A DNA stretch of 64,000 bases from Paramesorhizobium deserti (GTDB lineage: Bacteria; Pseudomonadota; Alphaproteobacteria; Rhizobiales; Rhizobiaceae): positions 186,001 to 250,000 of the forward strand of contig NZ_LNTU01000012.1 in NCBI RefSeq assembly GCF_001558695.1, read 5' to 3'. Position numbers and translations under genes: made by a program. The notes under the pieces are model-generated. The model searched no databases and was not told the DNA's origin. It was given only the letters and a program-made list of their open reading frames with translations. Below, piece by piece: positions 50,181 to 61,038 of the stretch; positions within the stretch are counted from its first letter, which is position 1, and every line of letters starts with the position of its first letter.

Positions 50181-51035
50181 ATGCAGCGCATTGTCTATGT
50201 CAATGGCGAGTGGCTTCCTGAAAGCGAGGCCAAGGTTTCCGTCTTCGACCGCGGCTTTCTCTTTGCCGACGCCGTTTATGAAGTCACTGCCGTCATCGGC
50301 GGAAAGCTCATCGATTATGCCGGCCATGCCGCGCGGCTGAAACGCTCGCTGGGCGAACTGCGAATCCCCTCTCCGACCGATCCCGACAGCCTGCTCGAAA
50401 TCCATCGTGAGATCGTCGCCCGCAACAATCTCGACGAAGGGCTGATCTACCTCCAGATATCGCGCGGCCCGGCCGACCGCGATTTCGCTTTTCCGAAAAA
50501 TCCCGCTCCCACCATCGTGCTTTTCACCCAGGCGAAGGCCATTCTGGCCAATCCGAAGGTGGAAACCGGCATTTCCGTCATCACGATACCTGATCTGCGC
50601 TGGGCGCGGCGCGACATCAAGACGGTGCAACTTCTCTATCCCTCCATTGCGAAGATGGAAGCCATGCGCCGCAACGCCGACGATGCCTGGCTGGTGGAGG
50701 ATGGTTTCATCACCGAAGCCAGCTCTGCCAACGCCCATATCGTCACCACCGAAGGCAAGCTCGTAACCCGCAGCCTCAGCAGCGCCATCCTGCATGGCAT
50801 CACACGCGCCTCTGTGCTGGATCTCGCGCGCAGCGTCGGCGTGACGGTCGAGGAACGGGCATTCACTCCCGAGGAAGCGAAGAATGCAGCGGAAGCCTTC
50901 ATCACATCTGCCTCAAGCTTCGTGATGCCGGTAACGCGGATCGACGACGGGCCTGTCGGCGACGGCCTGCCCGGCCCGGTTACACAGCGGCTTCGGGCCG
51001 CCTATATCGAGGACAGGCTCTCCGGCGCCATCTGA
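50181..51035 (+). CDS. D-amino-acid aminotransferase (class IV)
   Basis: Fold-type IV aminotransferase, 284 aa, of the D-alanine aminotransferase type. The PLP lysine is Lys147 in [10 protein letters not shown], the [16 protein letters not shown] start is typical, and [10 protein letters not shown] contacts PLP. It interconverts D-alanine and D-glutamate for wall synthesis. AAGGA lies 9 bases before ATG 50181. As I recall, relatives have this gene between trkA and hfq; here it lies between moeA and lexA. Confidence 0.88.
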   Translation: MQRIVYVNGEWLPESEAKVSVFDRGFLFADAVYEVTAVIGGKLIDYAGHAARLKRSLGELRIPSPTDPDSLLEIHREIVARNNLDEGLIYLQISRGPADRDFAFPKNPAPTIVLFTQAKAILANPKVETGISVITIPDLRWARRDIKTVQLLYPSIAKMEAMRRNADDAWLVEDGFITEASSANAHIVTTEGKLVTRSLSSAILHGITRASVLDLARSVGVTVEERAFTPEEAKNAAEAFITSASSFVMPVTRIDDGPVGDGLPGPVTQRLRAAYIEDRLSGAI

Positions 51036-51105
51036 GCTGCGTGCAGGCTTCCGGCAGGAAATACGTCAGAACTGTAACATCGTTAACGAAATTAAAACAG
51101 TTGCA

Positions 51106-51120
51106 GAACAAGACTGGAAC
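51106..51120. promoter_or_regulatory. LexA box (SOS operator)
   Basis: GAAC-N7-GAAC at 51106-51120 is the alphaproteobacterial SOS box, 56 bases before the lexA start. Weaker half-matching sites follow: GTTC-N7-GTTT at 51132-51146 and GTTT-N7-GTTC at 51138-51152. A possible -10 (TATAGT, 51122-51127) lies between them. The arrangement fits LexA autorepression. Confidence 0.85.
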
Positions 51121-51175
51121 ATATAGTGTTCGTTCTGGTTTTGTTTTTGTTCCGATTCCCGCGAAGGAACCTGCC

Positions 51176-51895
51176 ATGCTGACGCGTAAGCAACATGAGC
51201 TTCTGCTTTTCATCCACGAGCGGTTGAAGGAAACCGGAATCCCCCCTTCTTTCGATGAAATGAAGGAAGCGCTTGATCTGGCTTCGAAATCGGGCATCCA
51301 CCGGCTGATCACGGCGCTGGAAGAGCGCGGCTTCATCCGCCGCCTGCCGAACCGGGCCCGCGCGCTCGAGGTGGTGCGCCTTCCCGATTCCATCGCGCCG
51401 GGGCTGAATGCGCAGAAGAAATTCGCCCCGAGCGTCATCGAGGGCAGCCTGGGACGGAATGTGGCGCCGGTTTCGTCCCGCCCCCGGGTCGCCAATGATG
51501 ACGATGCGGTGGCTCCTGTCAGCGTGCCGGTAATGGGACGCATCGCGGCCGGTGTTCCGATCGCCGCCATCCAGAACCAGACGCATATGATCAGCCTGCC
51601 GCCGGAGATGATCGGGCCGGGCGACCATTATGCGCTTGAAGTCAAAGGCGATTCGATGATCGAGGCCGGCATATTCGACGGCGATACGGTTGTCATCAAG
51701 CGTGGCGAAACGGCCAATCCCGGCGAAATCGTGGTAGCGCTCGTCGATGACGAAGAGGCAACGCTCAAGCGCTTCCGTCGCAAGGGCGCCTCGATTGCGC
51801 TTGAAGCGGCCAATCCGGCCTATGAAACGCGCATCTTCGGGCCGGACCGGGTTCGCGTGCAAGGCAAGCTGGTCGGGCTCATCCGCCGCTATTGA
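51176..51895 (+). CDS. lexA: SOS repressor LexA
   Basis: LexA, 239 aa, repressor of DNA-damage genes that self-cleaves when RecA is activated. The N-terminal winged helix covers about residues 1-65. The cleavage bond is Ala125-Gly126 (RIAAGVP), and the catalytic pair is Ser160 (KGDSMIEAG) and Lys198 (ATLKRF). The linker is long, as in other alphaproteobacterial LexA. The start is ATG 51176. The 3' end overlaps the convergent comEC by 7 bases. Confidence 0.97.
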   Translation: MLTRKQHELLLFIHERLKETGIPPSFDEMKEALDLASKSGIHRLITALEERGFIRRLPNRARALEVVRLPDSIAPGLNAQKKFAPSVIEGSLGRNVAPVSSRPRVANDDDAVAPVSVPVMGRIAAGVPIAAIQNQTHMISLPPEMIGPGDHYALEVKGDSMIEAGIFDGDTVVIKRGETANPGEIVVALVDDEEATLKRFRRKGASIALEAANPAYETRIFGPDRVRVQGKLVGLIRRY

Positions 51896-54552
51896 TCGAC
51901 GTGCGGATGCGTTTTGGCCGGTTTGGCGGCCCATTTTCTGGGTTGTTTCTGCCCGGCTTTGGAACTGTTGTTCGGCCGGGTTTTCTCCGGCAGGCCGCGG
52001 GCGGCGCGTGAGAAGAGCCGATGCTGGTTCCACGGTCGCTCCGGCGGACCGATTGCATAAGTCAGGATCGCCTGTTGCGCGCTTGGCGCGCCATCAGAAG
52101 CATTTTGCTGATCTTCAGTGCCTCCGCTCGCCTGAGCCTGGGGAGCGGTGGCTATTCTCACGAGGCCGGGCGGCGGCTCCGGCTCTCCGCTCCCATCCAG
52201 GGAAAAATCAGTTTCCGCTTCATTCGGATAAGCCGGTTCTTCCTGAACCAGTCCCGCACGAGCACGAGGGGCTGGTGCGGCCTGCCCTGCTTCGCCAAGC
52301 CTTACTTCAAGCGCTCCCTTTACCGCCAGATCGCGCAGGGTGATCACGATTTTCTCGTCCCGACCACAGGAGAGGTTCTTGCCGGGAAATGCAAGGATGA
52401 CCATGTCGCCTATCGCACAGGCGGCGCTTCGGCCTTCCGCGACGTCGGTATAAGCCAGCATCCGCTCGTCGCGCATTTCGGCAAGGCAGATGCCTTCCTC
52501 GCAAATGAAGCCTTTTTGCTCGTTATCCTGACCGGCCTGCGGTTTGATGATATCAGGTGCATTATAGGCCTTCTGCCAGTTCTCGATGGTGAAGCGCGAG
52601 GGGCGGCTTCGGTTGACCGCCAGCGCGCCATCCCCGATGCGCATCGCCACCAGCCGGCCATCTTCCGATATGATCAGATCCGGACCGCCTTCGCGGATGA
52701 AAAGGATCAGGCCTGTCGCAAAGAACAGGAGCGAAACGGCGCGCAGCCAGGTCTTCAGGAAGATGACAAGCACCAATCCCGCGGACCACAACAGCAGCGT
52801 CGCAATGGGCATGATGCCCGGATTGGTGTTCGGCGAGATCGCGGCCACTTCGCGGGCCACCCATTTGACCATTTCGATGCCCGTCCCCATCACCTGCAGG
52901 GGCAGCCATTCGAGATCCAAAGGCATCATCAACAGGCTGAGGACGGCAAAAGGCATGACGCAGATCGAAATGACCGGAACCGCAAGCACATTTCCAAGAA
53001 GGCCGAGCGGCGCGGTGTTGTTGAAATGATAGAGTGCAAAAATGCCGCTCGCCGTTCCGGCGATCACCGCTGTGGCGGCCGTTGCCCCGACCGACATGAC
53101 GATTTTGCCGACAAAGCCTTTCGCCGCGGACGCGGGAACCAGTCCCTGTTCGTAGCGACTGCGCTTCCTGCCCGTCCACCAGGCGAAAGCCGCTATCAGC
53201 GCGGCCGTCGCGGAAAAGGACATCTGGAAGCTGGGGCCAAGCAGCTCATGCGGAACAAGAATGATGGCGATCAGTGCGGCCAGAGCGAGATTGCGCATGG
53301 TGATGGCGGCGCGATCCATCATGACGGCGATGAGCATCACCGCGAGCATGATGAAGCTGCGCTGAGCCGCGATCGCGGAACCCGACAGCATGAGATAGAA
53401 GGCCGACCCCAGCAGAGCCGCCCCTGCCGCATATTTCTTTACGGGATGGCGCATGGCGAAGCCGGGGAACAGGGCGATCAGCGCACGCACCACCAGCATG
53501 ACGAGCCCGCCGGCGAGCGCCATGTGAAGGCCGGATATGGAAAGAATATGCGCAAGGCCACTCAGGCGTAGTGCTTCATTCGTTTCCTCGCTGATCCCTT
53601 CCCTGTGCCCGGTGATGAGTGCCGCGGCGATCGCGCCTTTCTCCCCTTCGAGGCTCGATGCGATGCTCTCGGTAATGCCCTGCCTGAGGTTGGCGATCCA
53701 CAACATGAGACGCGTGCCGATTTCGTCCGGCGGAGAAACCGCAACGCTCTGGGGCGTTCCCAGGAAAAAACCATTCGCGCCGATGCCGTTGAAATAGCCA
53801 TGGAAGGCAAAATCGTAGTTTGCGGGCCGGACGGGGCCGGATTGGGCGCGCAGGCGCACCAGACCGGACAAGCCCGAGCCGATATCGGCGGAAGCTGGAA
53901 GATCGCGGGCCGAAACGCGGATGCGATCGGGCGCATAGCGAAGCGTCGGCCGCACGGTCGAAAGCACCTCCAGCGTCACGCGCCATCCGCCCTTGTCGTT
54001 CTGCTCCATGGCGAGGATGCGCCCGGTGACGCGCGTGGTTATGTCACCGCCGAGCATCGGCGTCGAAAGCCGCATCGTTTCCGTTTTTGCCGTCAGCATG
54101 CCCGCCAGGACGGCGATCGCGAATGTCAGCGCCATGGCCATGAGCTGACGCCTGTGCGCGAGAATGCGGATCGTGATGAGCACGGTCAGACCGGAAAGCA
54201 GGGGTTGCCATCGCGGTTCGGAGGGAAGCGAGAAATAGAGAATTGCGCCTATGGCCGCAAAGACCGGCAGGAAGAGGAAATAGGTGCCGTGTTCCTGCTC
54301 CTCCGAAAGGAGCCTGGCAACAGATCCGCCGAACGACTGGACGCGAGCAACTATATGCTGACGCGCTGGGAACAGTGCCTCGCGGCGCTCGGGCAGAAAT
54401 GTGGTGGCCTGTATCCGCTCCGGCAATGCTTCGGCAGGCGGCACGGCAAAGCCCGGCCGCTTCAGAAGCAGCCGTTCATCGACCTCGTCCGTGTCGTGCA
54501 CTCCCCTCATTGGCCCCCGCTGCGGTGCCAGCACACTTGCACCGTCAGCCAC
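51889..54552 (-). CDS. comEC: ComEC/Rec2-type DNA uptake membrane protein
   Basis: ComEC/Rec2 family protein, 887 aa from GTG 54552; ATG 54510 (873 aa) is also possible and has GGGGG three bases before it. An N-terminal DUF4131-type region is followed by the Competence domain with about nine membrane segments and the [12 protein letters not shown] signature. The C-terminal part retains only a remnant of the metallo-beta-lactamase domain, with no HxHxDH motif, then a long Pro/Ala/Gln-rich tail of about 130 residues. In naturally competent bacteria ComEC moves DNA across the membrane; here activity is uncertain. Confidence 0.88.
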   Translation of the reverse strand: MADGASVLAPQRGPMRGVHDTDEVDERLLLKRPGFAVPPAEALPERIQATTFLPERREALFPARQHIVARVQSFGGSVARLLSEEQEHGTYFLFLPVFAAIGAILYFSLPSEPRWQPLLSGLTVLITIRILAHRRQLMAMALTFAIAVLAGMLTAKTETMRLSTPMLGGDITTRVTGRILAMEQNDKGGWRVTLEVLSTVRPTLRYAPDRIRVSARDLPASADIGSGLSGLVRLRAQSGPVRPANYDFAFHGYFNGIGANGFFLGTPQSVAVSPPDEIGTRLMLWIANLRQGITESIASSLEGEKGAIAAALITGHREGISEETNEALRLSGLAHILSISGLHMALAGGLVMLVVRALIALFPGFAMRHPVKKYAAGAALLGSAFYLMLSGSAIAAQRSFIMLAVMLIAVMMDRAAITMRNLALAALIAIILVPHELLGPSFQMSFSATAALIAAFAWWTGRKRSRYEQGLVPASAAKGFVGKIVMSVGATAATAVIAGTASGIFALYHFNNTAPLGLLGNVLAVPVISICVMPFAVLSLLMMPLDLEWLPLQVMGTGIEMVKWVAREVAAISPNTNPGIMPIATLLLWSAGLVLVIFLKTWLRAVSLLFFATGLILFIREGGPDLIISEDGRLVAMRIGDGALAVNRSRPSRFTIENWQKAYNAPDIIKPQAGQDNEQKGFICEEGICLAEMRDERMLAYTDVAEGRSAACAIGDMVILAFPGKNLSCGRDEKIVITLRDLAVKGALEVRLGEAGQAAPAPRARAGLVQEEPAYPNEAETDFSLDGSGEPEPPPGLVRIATAPQAQASGGTEDQQNASDGAPSAQQAILTYAIGPPERPWNQHRLFSRAARGLPEKTRPNNSSKAGQKQPRKWAAKPAKTHPHVDQ

Positions 54553-54622
54553 CTATGCTACATGAACGCCAACCGAAATCGAGTGGGGTCTTCAACCAGG
54601 CCCCGCACTCACCGGAGTTGTC

Positions 54623-56044
54623 ATGTCCTCACCCGTGATTACCCGCTTTGCGCCCTCGCCCACCGGCTTTCTGCATATCGGCGGCGCGCGCACGGCGCTC
54701 TTCAACTGGCTCTATGCGAAACATACCGGCGGCAAGATGCTGCTGCGCATCGAGGATACAGACCGGGAGCGCTCGTCTGAGGCCGCGGTCAGGGCCATTC
54801 TCGACGGCTTGCGTTGGCTCGGCCTTGATTGGGACGGCGATGCGATCTCGCAATATGAGCGCGCGCCGCGTCATCGCGAGGTCGCGGAAGAGCTCGTTGC
54901 CAAGGGCAAGGCCTATTATTGCTATGCGACGCCCCAGGAGCTCGACGAGATGCGCGAAAAGGCCCGCGCCGAGGGCCGCCCTCCCCGCTACGACGGGCGT
55001 TGGCGCGACCGCGATCAATCCGAGGCGCCGGCGGGCGTGAAGCCGGTCATTCGCATCAAGGCGCCGCAGAGCGGCGAGACTGTGGTGCATGACGAGGTAC
55101 AGGGCGAGGTCCGCTTTCCGAACAAGGATCTCGACGATTTCATCATCCTGCGCTCCGACGGCAACCCGACCTATATGCATGCCGTCGTGGTCGACGATCA
55201 CGACATGGGCGTGACGCATATCATTCGCGGCGACGATCACCTGACCAATGCCGCGCGCCAGACGATTATCTATGACGCCATGGGCTGGCCGGTACCCTTG
55301 ATGTCTCACATCCCGCTGATCCATGGTCCCGATGGCGCGAAGCTTTCCAAGCGGCACGGCGCGCTCGGTGTCGAGGCCTATCGCGCCATGGGCTATCTGC
55401 CGGCGGCGCTGCGCAATTATCTCGTCCGCCTCGGCTGGAGCCATGGCGACGACGAGATCATGTCGACCGATGAGATGATCGAATGGTTCGATGTCAGCGG
55501 CATCAATAAGGGCGCGGCGCGTTTCGACTTCCAGAAGCTGGAGGCAATCAACGGCCATTACATGCGTTCAAGCGACGACCACGCGCTTCTCGACGCGCTC
55601 ATTGCCGTACTGCCGGAAATCGACGGCGGGCCGGAATTGCTTGCATCTCTCGATGGCGGGCGTCGCGGCCAGCTTCTTGCCGCCATGCCGGGTTTGAAGG
55701 AGCGCGCCAAGACGCTTGTCGAGCTCGCCGATGGCGCGAAATTCATCTTCGCCGCGCGTCCGCTGACCCTGGACGAGAAAGCTGCTTCGCTGCTTGGCGA
55801 TGAGGGCCGGGCAATCCTCAAGGGCGCGTTGCCGGCGCTGGAGCAGGCAAGCGACTGGACGCCGGAAAGCCTTGACGCCGCCATTCGCGCCTATGCGGAA
55901 TCGGTCGGCCTGAAGCTCGGCAAGATCGCGCAGCCGTTGCGTGCCGCCCTGACGGGCCGCGTAACCTCTCCTGGCGTATTCGATGTGCTGGCTGTTCTCG
56001 GCAGAGAGGAATCTCTCGCAAGAATTAGGGATCAGATCGATTAA
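54623..56044 (+). CDS. gltX: glutamyl-tRNA synthetase
   Basis: Glutamyl-tRNA synthetase, 473 aa, class I. The HIGH-type motif HIGG is at residues 18-21 and KLSKR at 240-244. The anticodon-binding C-terminal half is complete. Alphaproteobacteria often carry two GltX, one charging tRNA-Gln with Glu; sequence alone does not say which this is. GGAG precedes the ATG. It is divergent from comEC and leads into gltA after 195 bases. Confidence 0.96.
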   Translation: MSSPVITRFAPSPTGFLHIGGARTALFNWLYAKHTGGKMLLRIEDTDRERSSEAAVRAILDGLRWLGLDWDGDAISQYERAPRHREVAEELVAKGKAYYCYATPQELDEMREKARAEGRPPRYDGRWRDRDQSEAPAGVKPVIRIKAPQSGETVVHDEVQGEVRFPNKDLDDFIILRSDGNPTYMHAVVVDDHDMGVTHIIRGDDHLTNAARQTIIYDAMGWPVPLMSHIPLIHGPDGAKLSKRHGALGVEAYRAMGYLPAALRNYLVRLGWSHGDDEIMSTDEMIEWFDVSGINKGAARFDFQKLEAINGHYMRSSDDHALLDALIAVLPEIDGGPELLASLDGGRRGQLLAAMPGLKERAKTLVELADGAKFIFAARPLTLDEKAASLLGDEGRAILKGALPALEQASDWTPESLDAAIRAYAESVGLKLGKIAQPLRAALTGRVTSPGVFDVLAVLGREESLARIRDQID

Positions 56045-56239
56045 ATCCGGGGCGACTCAAGGTGCATCACGGGGTCGTTACAAAAGCTGGCCCCGGAGGT
56101 GAAATTCCGCATTGCAACATTGGAGGTTTGGGATAGTTTGACGTGCGAAATCTCGGGATGGTTCAGCACGAAAAAAGATAAGGGCTATTTCGATCTCACC
56201 GCGTGAATGGCGGTGACGGAGGATTTGAAAGGAACGATT

Positions 56240-57532
56240 ATGTCTACTAATACAGCGAGTATCACCCTTGACGGCAATACCTTCGATCTGCCTGTCCGCA
56301 AGGGCACTGTTGGACCAGACGTCGTCGACATCGGCCCGCTCTACAAGAATGCCCACGCCTTTACCTACGATCCCGGCTTCACCTCGACGGCCTCGTGCGA
56401 ATCGAAGATCACCTATATCGATGGCGACGAGGGCATGCTTCTTTACCGTGGCTATCCGATCGATCAGCTCGCCGAGCATGGCGATTTCCTGGAGACCTGC
56501 TATCTCCTGCTTTACGGTGAGCTGCCGACCAAGGCGCAGAAGGCGGATTTCGATTATCGCGTGACACACCACACCATGGTGCACGAGCAGATGACCCGCT
56601 TCTTCACCGGGTTCCGCCGCGATGCGCATCCGATGGCCGTCATGGTCGGCTGCGTCGGCGCCATGTCCGCCTTCTATCACGACTCGACCGACATCACCGA
56701 TCCGCATCAGCGCATGGTCGCCTCGATCCGGCTGATCGCCAAGATGCCGACGCTTGCCGCGATGGCCTATAAATACCATGTCGGCCAGCCCTTCGTTTAT
56801 CCGAAGAACGACCTGGATCTCGCCTCGAATTTCCTGCGCATGTGCTTCGCTGTGCCTTGCGAGGAATACAAGGTCAATCCGGTGTTGGCGCGCGCCATGG
56901 ACCGCATCTTCATCCTGCACGCCGACCACGAGCAGAACGCCTCCACCTCTACCGTGCGTCTGGCCGGCTCTTCCGGCGCCAATCCCTTCGCCTGCATTGC
57001 AGCGGGCGTCGCCTGCCTCTGGGGCCCGGCGCATGGCGGCGCCAATGAGGCCGCCCTCAACATGCTTTCGGAGATCGGCACGGTCGACCGCATTCCCGAA
57101 TTCATCGCCAAGGCGAAGGACAAGAACGATCCGTTCCGTCTCATGGGCTTCGGCCACCGCGTCTACAAGAACTACGATCCACGCGCCAAGATCATGCAGA
57201 AGACGACGCATGAGGTTCTCGGCGAGCTCGGCATCAAGGACGATCCGCTGCTCGACGTGGCGATGGAATTGGAAAAGATCGCCCTCACCGACGAGTATTT
57301 CATCGAAAAGAAGCTCTATCCGAATATCGACTTCTATTCGGGCATCACGCTGAAGGCGCTGGGCTTCCCGACAGAGATGTTCACGGTGCTCTTCGCCGTC
57401 GCCCGTACTGTCGGCTGGATCGCCCAGTGGAAGGAGATGATCGAGGATCCGCAGCAGAAGATCGGCCGTCCGCGCCAGCTTTACACTGGCGAGCCGCTGC
57501 GCGATTTCGTGCCGCTGGCCAAGCGGAAATAA
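56240..57532 (+). CDS. gltA: citrate synthase
   Basis: Citrate synthase, 430 aa, the hexameric type II enzyme opening the TCA cycle. The catalytic His306 is in [13 protein letters not shown], with [11 protein letters not shown] before it. AAAGGAA lies 8 bases before ATG 56240; an upstream in-frame ATG at 56207 is less likely. The leader (56045-56239) has a 7-bp hairpin (TCACCGC/GCGGTGA, 56196-56216) and a TTGACG at 56138 without a clear -10. A strong terminator follows. Confidence 0.97.
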   Translation: MSTNTASITLDGNTFDLPVRKGTVGPDVVDIGPLYKNAHAFTYDPGFTSTASCESKITYIDGDEGMLLYRGYPIDQLAEHGDFLETCYLLLYGELPTKAQKADFDYRVTHHTMVHEQMTRFFTGFRRDAHPMAVMVGCVGAMSAFYHDSTDITDPHQRMVASIRLIAKMPTLAAMAYKYHVGQPFVYPKNDLDLASNFLRMCFAVPCEEYKVNPVLARAMDRIFILHADHEQNASTSTVRLAGSSGANPFACIAAGVACLWGPAHGGANEAALNMLSEIGTVDRIPEFIAKAKDKNDPFRLMGFGHRVYKNYDPRAKIMQKTTHEVLGELGIKDDPLLDVAMELEKIALTDEYFIEKKLYPNIDFYSGITLKALGFPTEMFTVLFAVARTVGWIAQWKEMIEDPQQKIGRPRQLYTGEPLRDFVPLAKRK

Positions 57533-57553
57533 CGCAAAACGGCCAGAAACGAC

Positions 57554-57582
57554 AAAAAAAGGCGCTTGGGGCGCCTTTTTTT
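57554..57582. terminator. bidirectional terminator between gltA and lpxB
   Basis: GGCGC (57561-57565) and GCGCC (57571-57575) with a TTGGG loop, flanked by A7 on the left and T7 on the right. It serves gltA on the plus strand and the lpx operon, ending at 57603, on the minus strand. Confidence 0.92.
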
Positions 57583-57602
57583 ATGAACAGAATAATCGGG
57601 CT

Positions 57603-58787
57603 TTATCGGGATTTTGCGGTGTCGACCAGATCGAGTACGGTCTTGGCCGCGATTTCCCCCGCCGGTCTGTCCGTCGTCATGAGGTCGGCGATGTGCCTGA
57701 ACCCTGAGATCTGAGCTTCTCGCGCGGGACCTGGCCGCATCAGCCGGTCAAGTTGGCGGGCCAGCAGTCCTGGCCGGACGAATTCGTTGAAATGCTCGGG
57801 GATGATGGCTTCATCGGCGATGATATTGGGCAGCGCCGCGCTCCAGGTGGTAATGCGCGGCATCAGGAACTGCTTGGCGAACCAGTCGACCTTGTAGGCG
57901 AGAACGGTGGGGACATGGGTCAGCGCCAGTTCAAGCGAGACGGTACCCGAGGCGGCAAGGGCTGCGTCCGCCTGCCCGAACGCCTTCCATTTGTCCTCCT
58001 CGCTCGTCACGATCAGTGGCTTTACAAGCCATTCGGCGGAGAGCGCCCGCACCATCGGTTCGATGGCGGCAAGGGTCGGAAGCACGACGTGCAGTGTCTC
58101 GATCCGCCCGGAGAGTTCGGCCACAGCCTTGCCGAAGGGCTCCATCAGCGTCTTGATCTCCGAGCGCCGTGATCCCGGCAGCACGAGCAGCGTCCGCTCT
58201 TTATCATCCATCCGCGATGTCTCGCGTTCCATGCGCGCCGCTCTCACATCCAGGATCGGCTTGTAGCTTGCCAGACGGTGTCCGGCATAGGTCGCCGGCG
58301 GTCCGCTCAGCCGTTTCAGCACATCCACCTCGAAAGGCAGGATGGTCAGGATATGGTCGACATAGGCGCGCATGGCCTTGGCGCGCTGCGGACGCCATGC
58401 CCAGACGGTGGGAGCGATATATTTGACGATCGGAATGGTGGGATCGGCAGCCCGAACCTTGCGGGCCACACGATGGGTGAAGTCCGGACTATCGATGATG
58501 ATGAGGCAGTCGGGCTTGGCCGCGACGACGGCCTTCGCCGCCTGCGAAATGCGCAGAACCAGCCTGGGCAGGTTCTGGAGCACCGCGCTCAAGCCCATCA
58601 GTGCGATCTCGCCCGGATCGAACAGGCTTTTCAGGCCGCGCTCCTGCAGATGCGTGCCACCGACGCCGACGAGATTGACCAGGCGGTCCGTCTGCCCGCG
58701 CAGCGCATCAATCAGATCCGCGCCGAGCAGATCACCGGATTCCTCCCCGGCGATGATCGCGATCTTCAGCGGCATTTTCCGCGCCAT
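57603..58787 (-). CDS. lpxB: lipid-A-disaccharide synthase
   Basis: LpxB, 394 aa, a family-19 glycosyltransferase joining UDP-diacylglucosamine and lipid X. GEESGDLLGADLI near the N-terminus, YIAPTVWAWRPQRAK in the middle and LPGSRRSEI are the conserved blocks. GGAGGAAAG precedes the ATG by 3 bases. It is the last gene of the bamA-lpx operon and is separated from lpxI by repeat B copy 3. Confidence 0.97.
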   Translation of the reverse strand: MARKMPLKIAIIAGEESGDLLGADLIDALRGQTDRLVNLVGVGGTHLQERGLKSLFDPGEIALMGLSAVLQNLPRLVLRISQAAKAVVAAKPDCLIIIDSPDFTHRVARKVRAADPTIPIVKYIAPTVWAWRPQRAKAMRAYVDHILTILPFEVDVLKRLSGPPATYAGHRLASYKPILDVRAARMERETSRMDDKERTLLVLPGSRRSEIKTLMEPFGKAVAELSGRIETLHVVLPTLAAIEPMVRALSAEWLVKPLIVTSEEDKWKAFGQADAALAASGTVSLELALTHVPTVLAYKVDWFAKQFLMPRITTWSAALPNIIADEAIIPEHFNEFVRPGLLARQLDRLMRPGPAREAQISGFRHIADLMTTDRPAGEIAAKTVLDLVDTAKSR

Positions 58788-58814
58788 CGGCTTTCCTCCG
58801 GTGTTTATTCAGCC

Positions 58815-58857
58815 GCATGATCCTGTCCGAAAAATCTGCAACTTTTCGGGATCATGC
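58815..58857. repeat. palindromic repeat B, copy 3
   Basis: GCATGATCC (58815-58823) and GGATCATGC (58849-58857) enclose CCGAAAA (58827-58833) and TTTTCGG (58843-58849). It lies in the 71-base gap between lpxI and lpxB, 2 bases after the lpxI stop, inside the operon. Confidence 0.8.
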
Positions 58858-58858
58858 T

Positions 58859-59740
58859 CTAATCCGAGTCGAACGTCTCTATGAAAACGCCTTTGTTGTT
58901 GGCTGCCGCCACGGTTTCCCCGAACCCCAGGATAAATGTCTTCCCGGCCTCGATCGCGATGCCGGAGAGCCCGGCCCGCGCCGCATTCTCGACCGTTGAC
59001 AGGCCGATCGCCGGCAGGTCGGCGCGCTCATCCTGCGTCGGCTTGGCGCATTTGACAAGAACGCCGCCTTTCGGCGGGATGCGCCTGGCATTGCGGAGTT
59101 GCGCGACACGCTCCAGCATGGCATCGGTGCCCTCGGCGCCCTCCAGCGCCACGACGCGGCCGCCGACGGCAACCGTCCCCTGCCCGATATCGAGAACGCC
59201 GATCATTCGCGCCGCCTCGCGGGCGATGGCAATATTGCGCTCATCCTCCCCGTCCGGTTTCCTGGTCGTCAAGCGGGTGGCGGGCGGCGCCAGCAGGTCG
59301 GGCACGATTTCATGGGCGCCGACAACTTTGAAACCATAGGATTCGACAAGATCGATGAAGGCGCGCAGCAGCGCATCGTCGCCCCGGCCCAGCGCCCCGA
59401 TCATTCGCGGTATCGCGGCAAGCGTCGGGCCATCGAGCCTCAGATCGGAAAAATGCGGGCGGCTGCGCACGCCGCCAGCCAATATCACATTGCGCACGCC
59501 GGCGGTCTTCATCGAACCAATCAGCTTGCGGAACTCCACCACGGAGATTTCCGCATGATCATAACGGTAAAGCGCAGGATCGGCTTCGTCCCGCATCGCG
59601 ACGATGAAAGGAGCCCTACCCTGCTTCTCAAGGCTTTCAGCCACTTTCAGTGGCAGAAGGCCATTACCGGCGATAATAGCCGTGCGGCCTGCGGCGTCGG
59701 CTCCGGGCGCCACGGCTCCAGCCTCAGCTCTCGTCGTCAT
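58859..59740 (-). CDS. lpxI: UDP-2,3-diacylglucosamine pyrophosphatase LpxI
   Basis: LpxI (DUF1009), 293 aa from ATG 59740. It hydrolyses UDP-2,3-diacylglucosamine to lipid X, the job LpxH does in enterics. AGNGLLPLKVAESL opens the protein, and the C-terminal KCAKPTQDERADLPAIG and GLSGIAIEAG are family blocks. The start overlaps lpxA by 17 bases; ATGs at 59749 and further up are also in frame. No LpxH gene is seen in the window. Confidence 0.92.
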   Translation of the reverse strand: MTTRAEAGAVAPGADAAGRTAIIAGNGLLPLKVAESLEKQGRAPFIVAMRDEADPALYRYDHAEISVVEFRKLIGSMKTAGVRNVILAGGVRSRPHFSDLRLDGPTLAAIPRMIGALGRGDDALLRAFIDLVESYGFKVVGAHEIVPDLLAPPATRLTTRKPDGEDERNIAIAREAARMIGVLDIGQGTVAVGGRVVALEGAEGTDAMLERVAQLRNARRIPPKGGVLVKCAKPTQDERADLPAIGLSTVENAARAGLSGIAIEAGKTFILGFGETVAAANNKGVFIETFDSD

Positions 59741-60554
59741 GCCCGCCATGGTCGGCGGCATCAAACAGCGGGGTACAATAGGCACGCTTGGTATCGACGG
59801 TGATGAAAGAGATCAGATCGGCAACGGCGGGCGAACCCGGCATGGCTTTCAGAACGTCCTCTGCGCGCGCCCTGATCGGCTTGGTGCGGTCGAACAGCAT
59901 GCGCGAGGCGCGGCGGATATTGTGGATCTCGGCGCGCGGCATGCCGGAGCGCTTCATGCCCACGATATTGAGGCCGCCCAGATGCGCCTGGACGCCGATC
60001 GCCATCCCATAGGGAATGAGATCATGGACAAGCGCGGCAAGGCCGCCGACGAAGGCATGATGGCCGACGCGGCAGAACTGGTGTATGCCCGCGCCGCCGC
60101 CGATGATGACATGATCGCCAATGACGCAATGGCCGCCGATCATCACGTTGTTGGAAAAGGTCACGTGATTGCCGACATCGCTGTCATGAGCGACATGGGC
60201 ATAGGCGAGAAAAGAGCAATTGTCGCCGACGGAGGTGTGGCCGCGGCTTGAATCAGATCCGCGATGCATGGTGACGCCTTCGCGGATGGTGCAGTTGACA
60301 CCGACCGTGAGCGTCGTCGGACCACCCTTGTGCTTGCCGTTCTGTGGGTCGCAGCCGAGGATCGCATGGGGATAGACCTTCGATCCGGCGCCGAGCGTGG
60401 TGGCATCCGTAATCACGACATGGCTCATCAGCTGGACGCCGTCGCCAAGCACCGCGCCCGCCTGAACATGGCAGAAAGGCCCGACCGAGACGCCGGCGCC
60501 CAGCTCAGCGCCTTTTTCAACCAGGGCTGTCGGATGAATGAAAGTTTCGCTCAT
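59724..60554 (-). CDS. lpxA: UDP-N-acetylglucosamine acyltransferase
   Basis: LpxA, 276 aa, the first lipid A step, moving a 3-hydroxyacyl chain from acyl carrier protein to UDP-GlcNAc. The left-handed beta helix is made of hexapeptide repeats; the catalytic His lies in AYAHVAHDSDVGNHV. The C-terminal helical part is normal. It lies 7 bases after fabZ. Confidence 0.97.
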   Translation of the reverse strand: MSETFIHPTALVEKGAELGAGVSVGPFCHVQAGAVLGDGVQLMSHVVITDATTLGAGSKVYPHAILGCDPQNGKHKGGPTTLTVGVNCTIREGVTMHRGSDSSRGHTSVGDNCSFLAYAHVAHDSDVGNHVTFSNNVMIGGHCVIGDHVIIGGGAGIHQFCRVGHHAFVGGLAALVHDLIPYGMAIGVQAHLGGLNIVGMKRSGMPRAEIHNIRRASRMLFDRTKPIRARAEDVLKAMPGSPAVADLISFITVDTKRAYCTPLFDAADHGGHDDES

Positions 60555-60561
60555 AAGAGAT

Positions 60562-61038
60562 TCACGCTTGGCTGTCTTCGGCAGTGCCGATCATCGCGGC
60601 CACTTCGGCTTCGGCCACGCGGACGCCGTCGACTTCCGCGATGCATTCGAACCTCGATATATTGGCACGCTGCTTGAGTTTCTTGACGTGGATCATCAGA
60701 CGGTCGCCGGGGACGACGGGGCGCCGGAATTTCGCATTGTCGATGGTGAGGAAATAAACGATGCCGGGCTTGTCGGCGCCGCGCTGCAGGAGCGAGATCG
60801 CCCCCGCCGTCTGGGCCATCGCCTCGATGATGAGAACACCCGGCATGATGGGATTATCCGGGAAATGTCCGGTGAAATGCGGCTCGTTGATGGTGACGTT
60901 CTTGATGCCAGTCGCCGACTGGTCGCCATCGATATCGACGATGCGATCGATCAGCAGAAAGGGATAGCGATGCGGCAACGTCGCCAGCAGCCTCTGAATG
61001 TCGGCTGCGTTCAAATTGGCCCGCCCGGTCTCATTCAT
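60562..61038 (-). CDS. fabZ: 3-hydroxyacyl-ACP dehydratase FabZ
   Basis: FabZ, 158 aa, dehydrating 3-hydroxyacyl-ACP in fatty acid synthesis and so sharing its substrate with LpxA and LpxD. The hot-dog signature [20 protein letters not shown] holds the catalytic His and Glu, with [12 protein letters not shown] before it. ATG 61038 overlaps the lpxD stop by 8 bases and has GGGAGAAG upstream; the open frame beyond it lies inside lpxD. Confidence 0.97.
   Translation of the reverse strand: MNETGRANLNAADIQRLLATLPHRYPFLLIDRIVDIDGDQSATGIKNVTINEPHFTGHFPDNPIMPGVLIIEAMAQTAGAISLLQRGADKPGIVYFLTIDNAKFRRPVVPGDRLMIHVKKLKQRANISRFECIAEVDGVRVAEAEVAAMIGTAEDSQA

Noticed and set aside
52021-53571. 516-codon open frame on the plus strand
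   Set aside because: It is antisense to comEC; the composition is Arg/His-rich and no family is recognised.
56138-56166. TTGACG as the -35 of a gltA promoter
   Set aside because: No -10-like hexamer occurs at 16-18 bases, so the promoter could not be supported.
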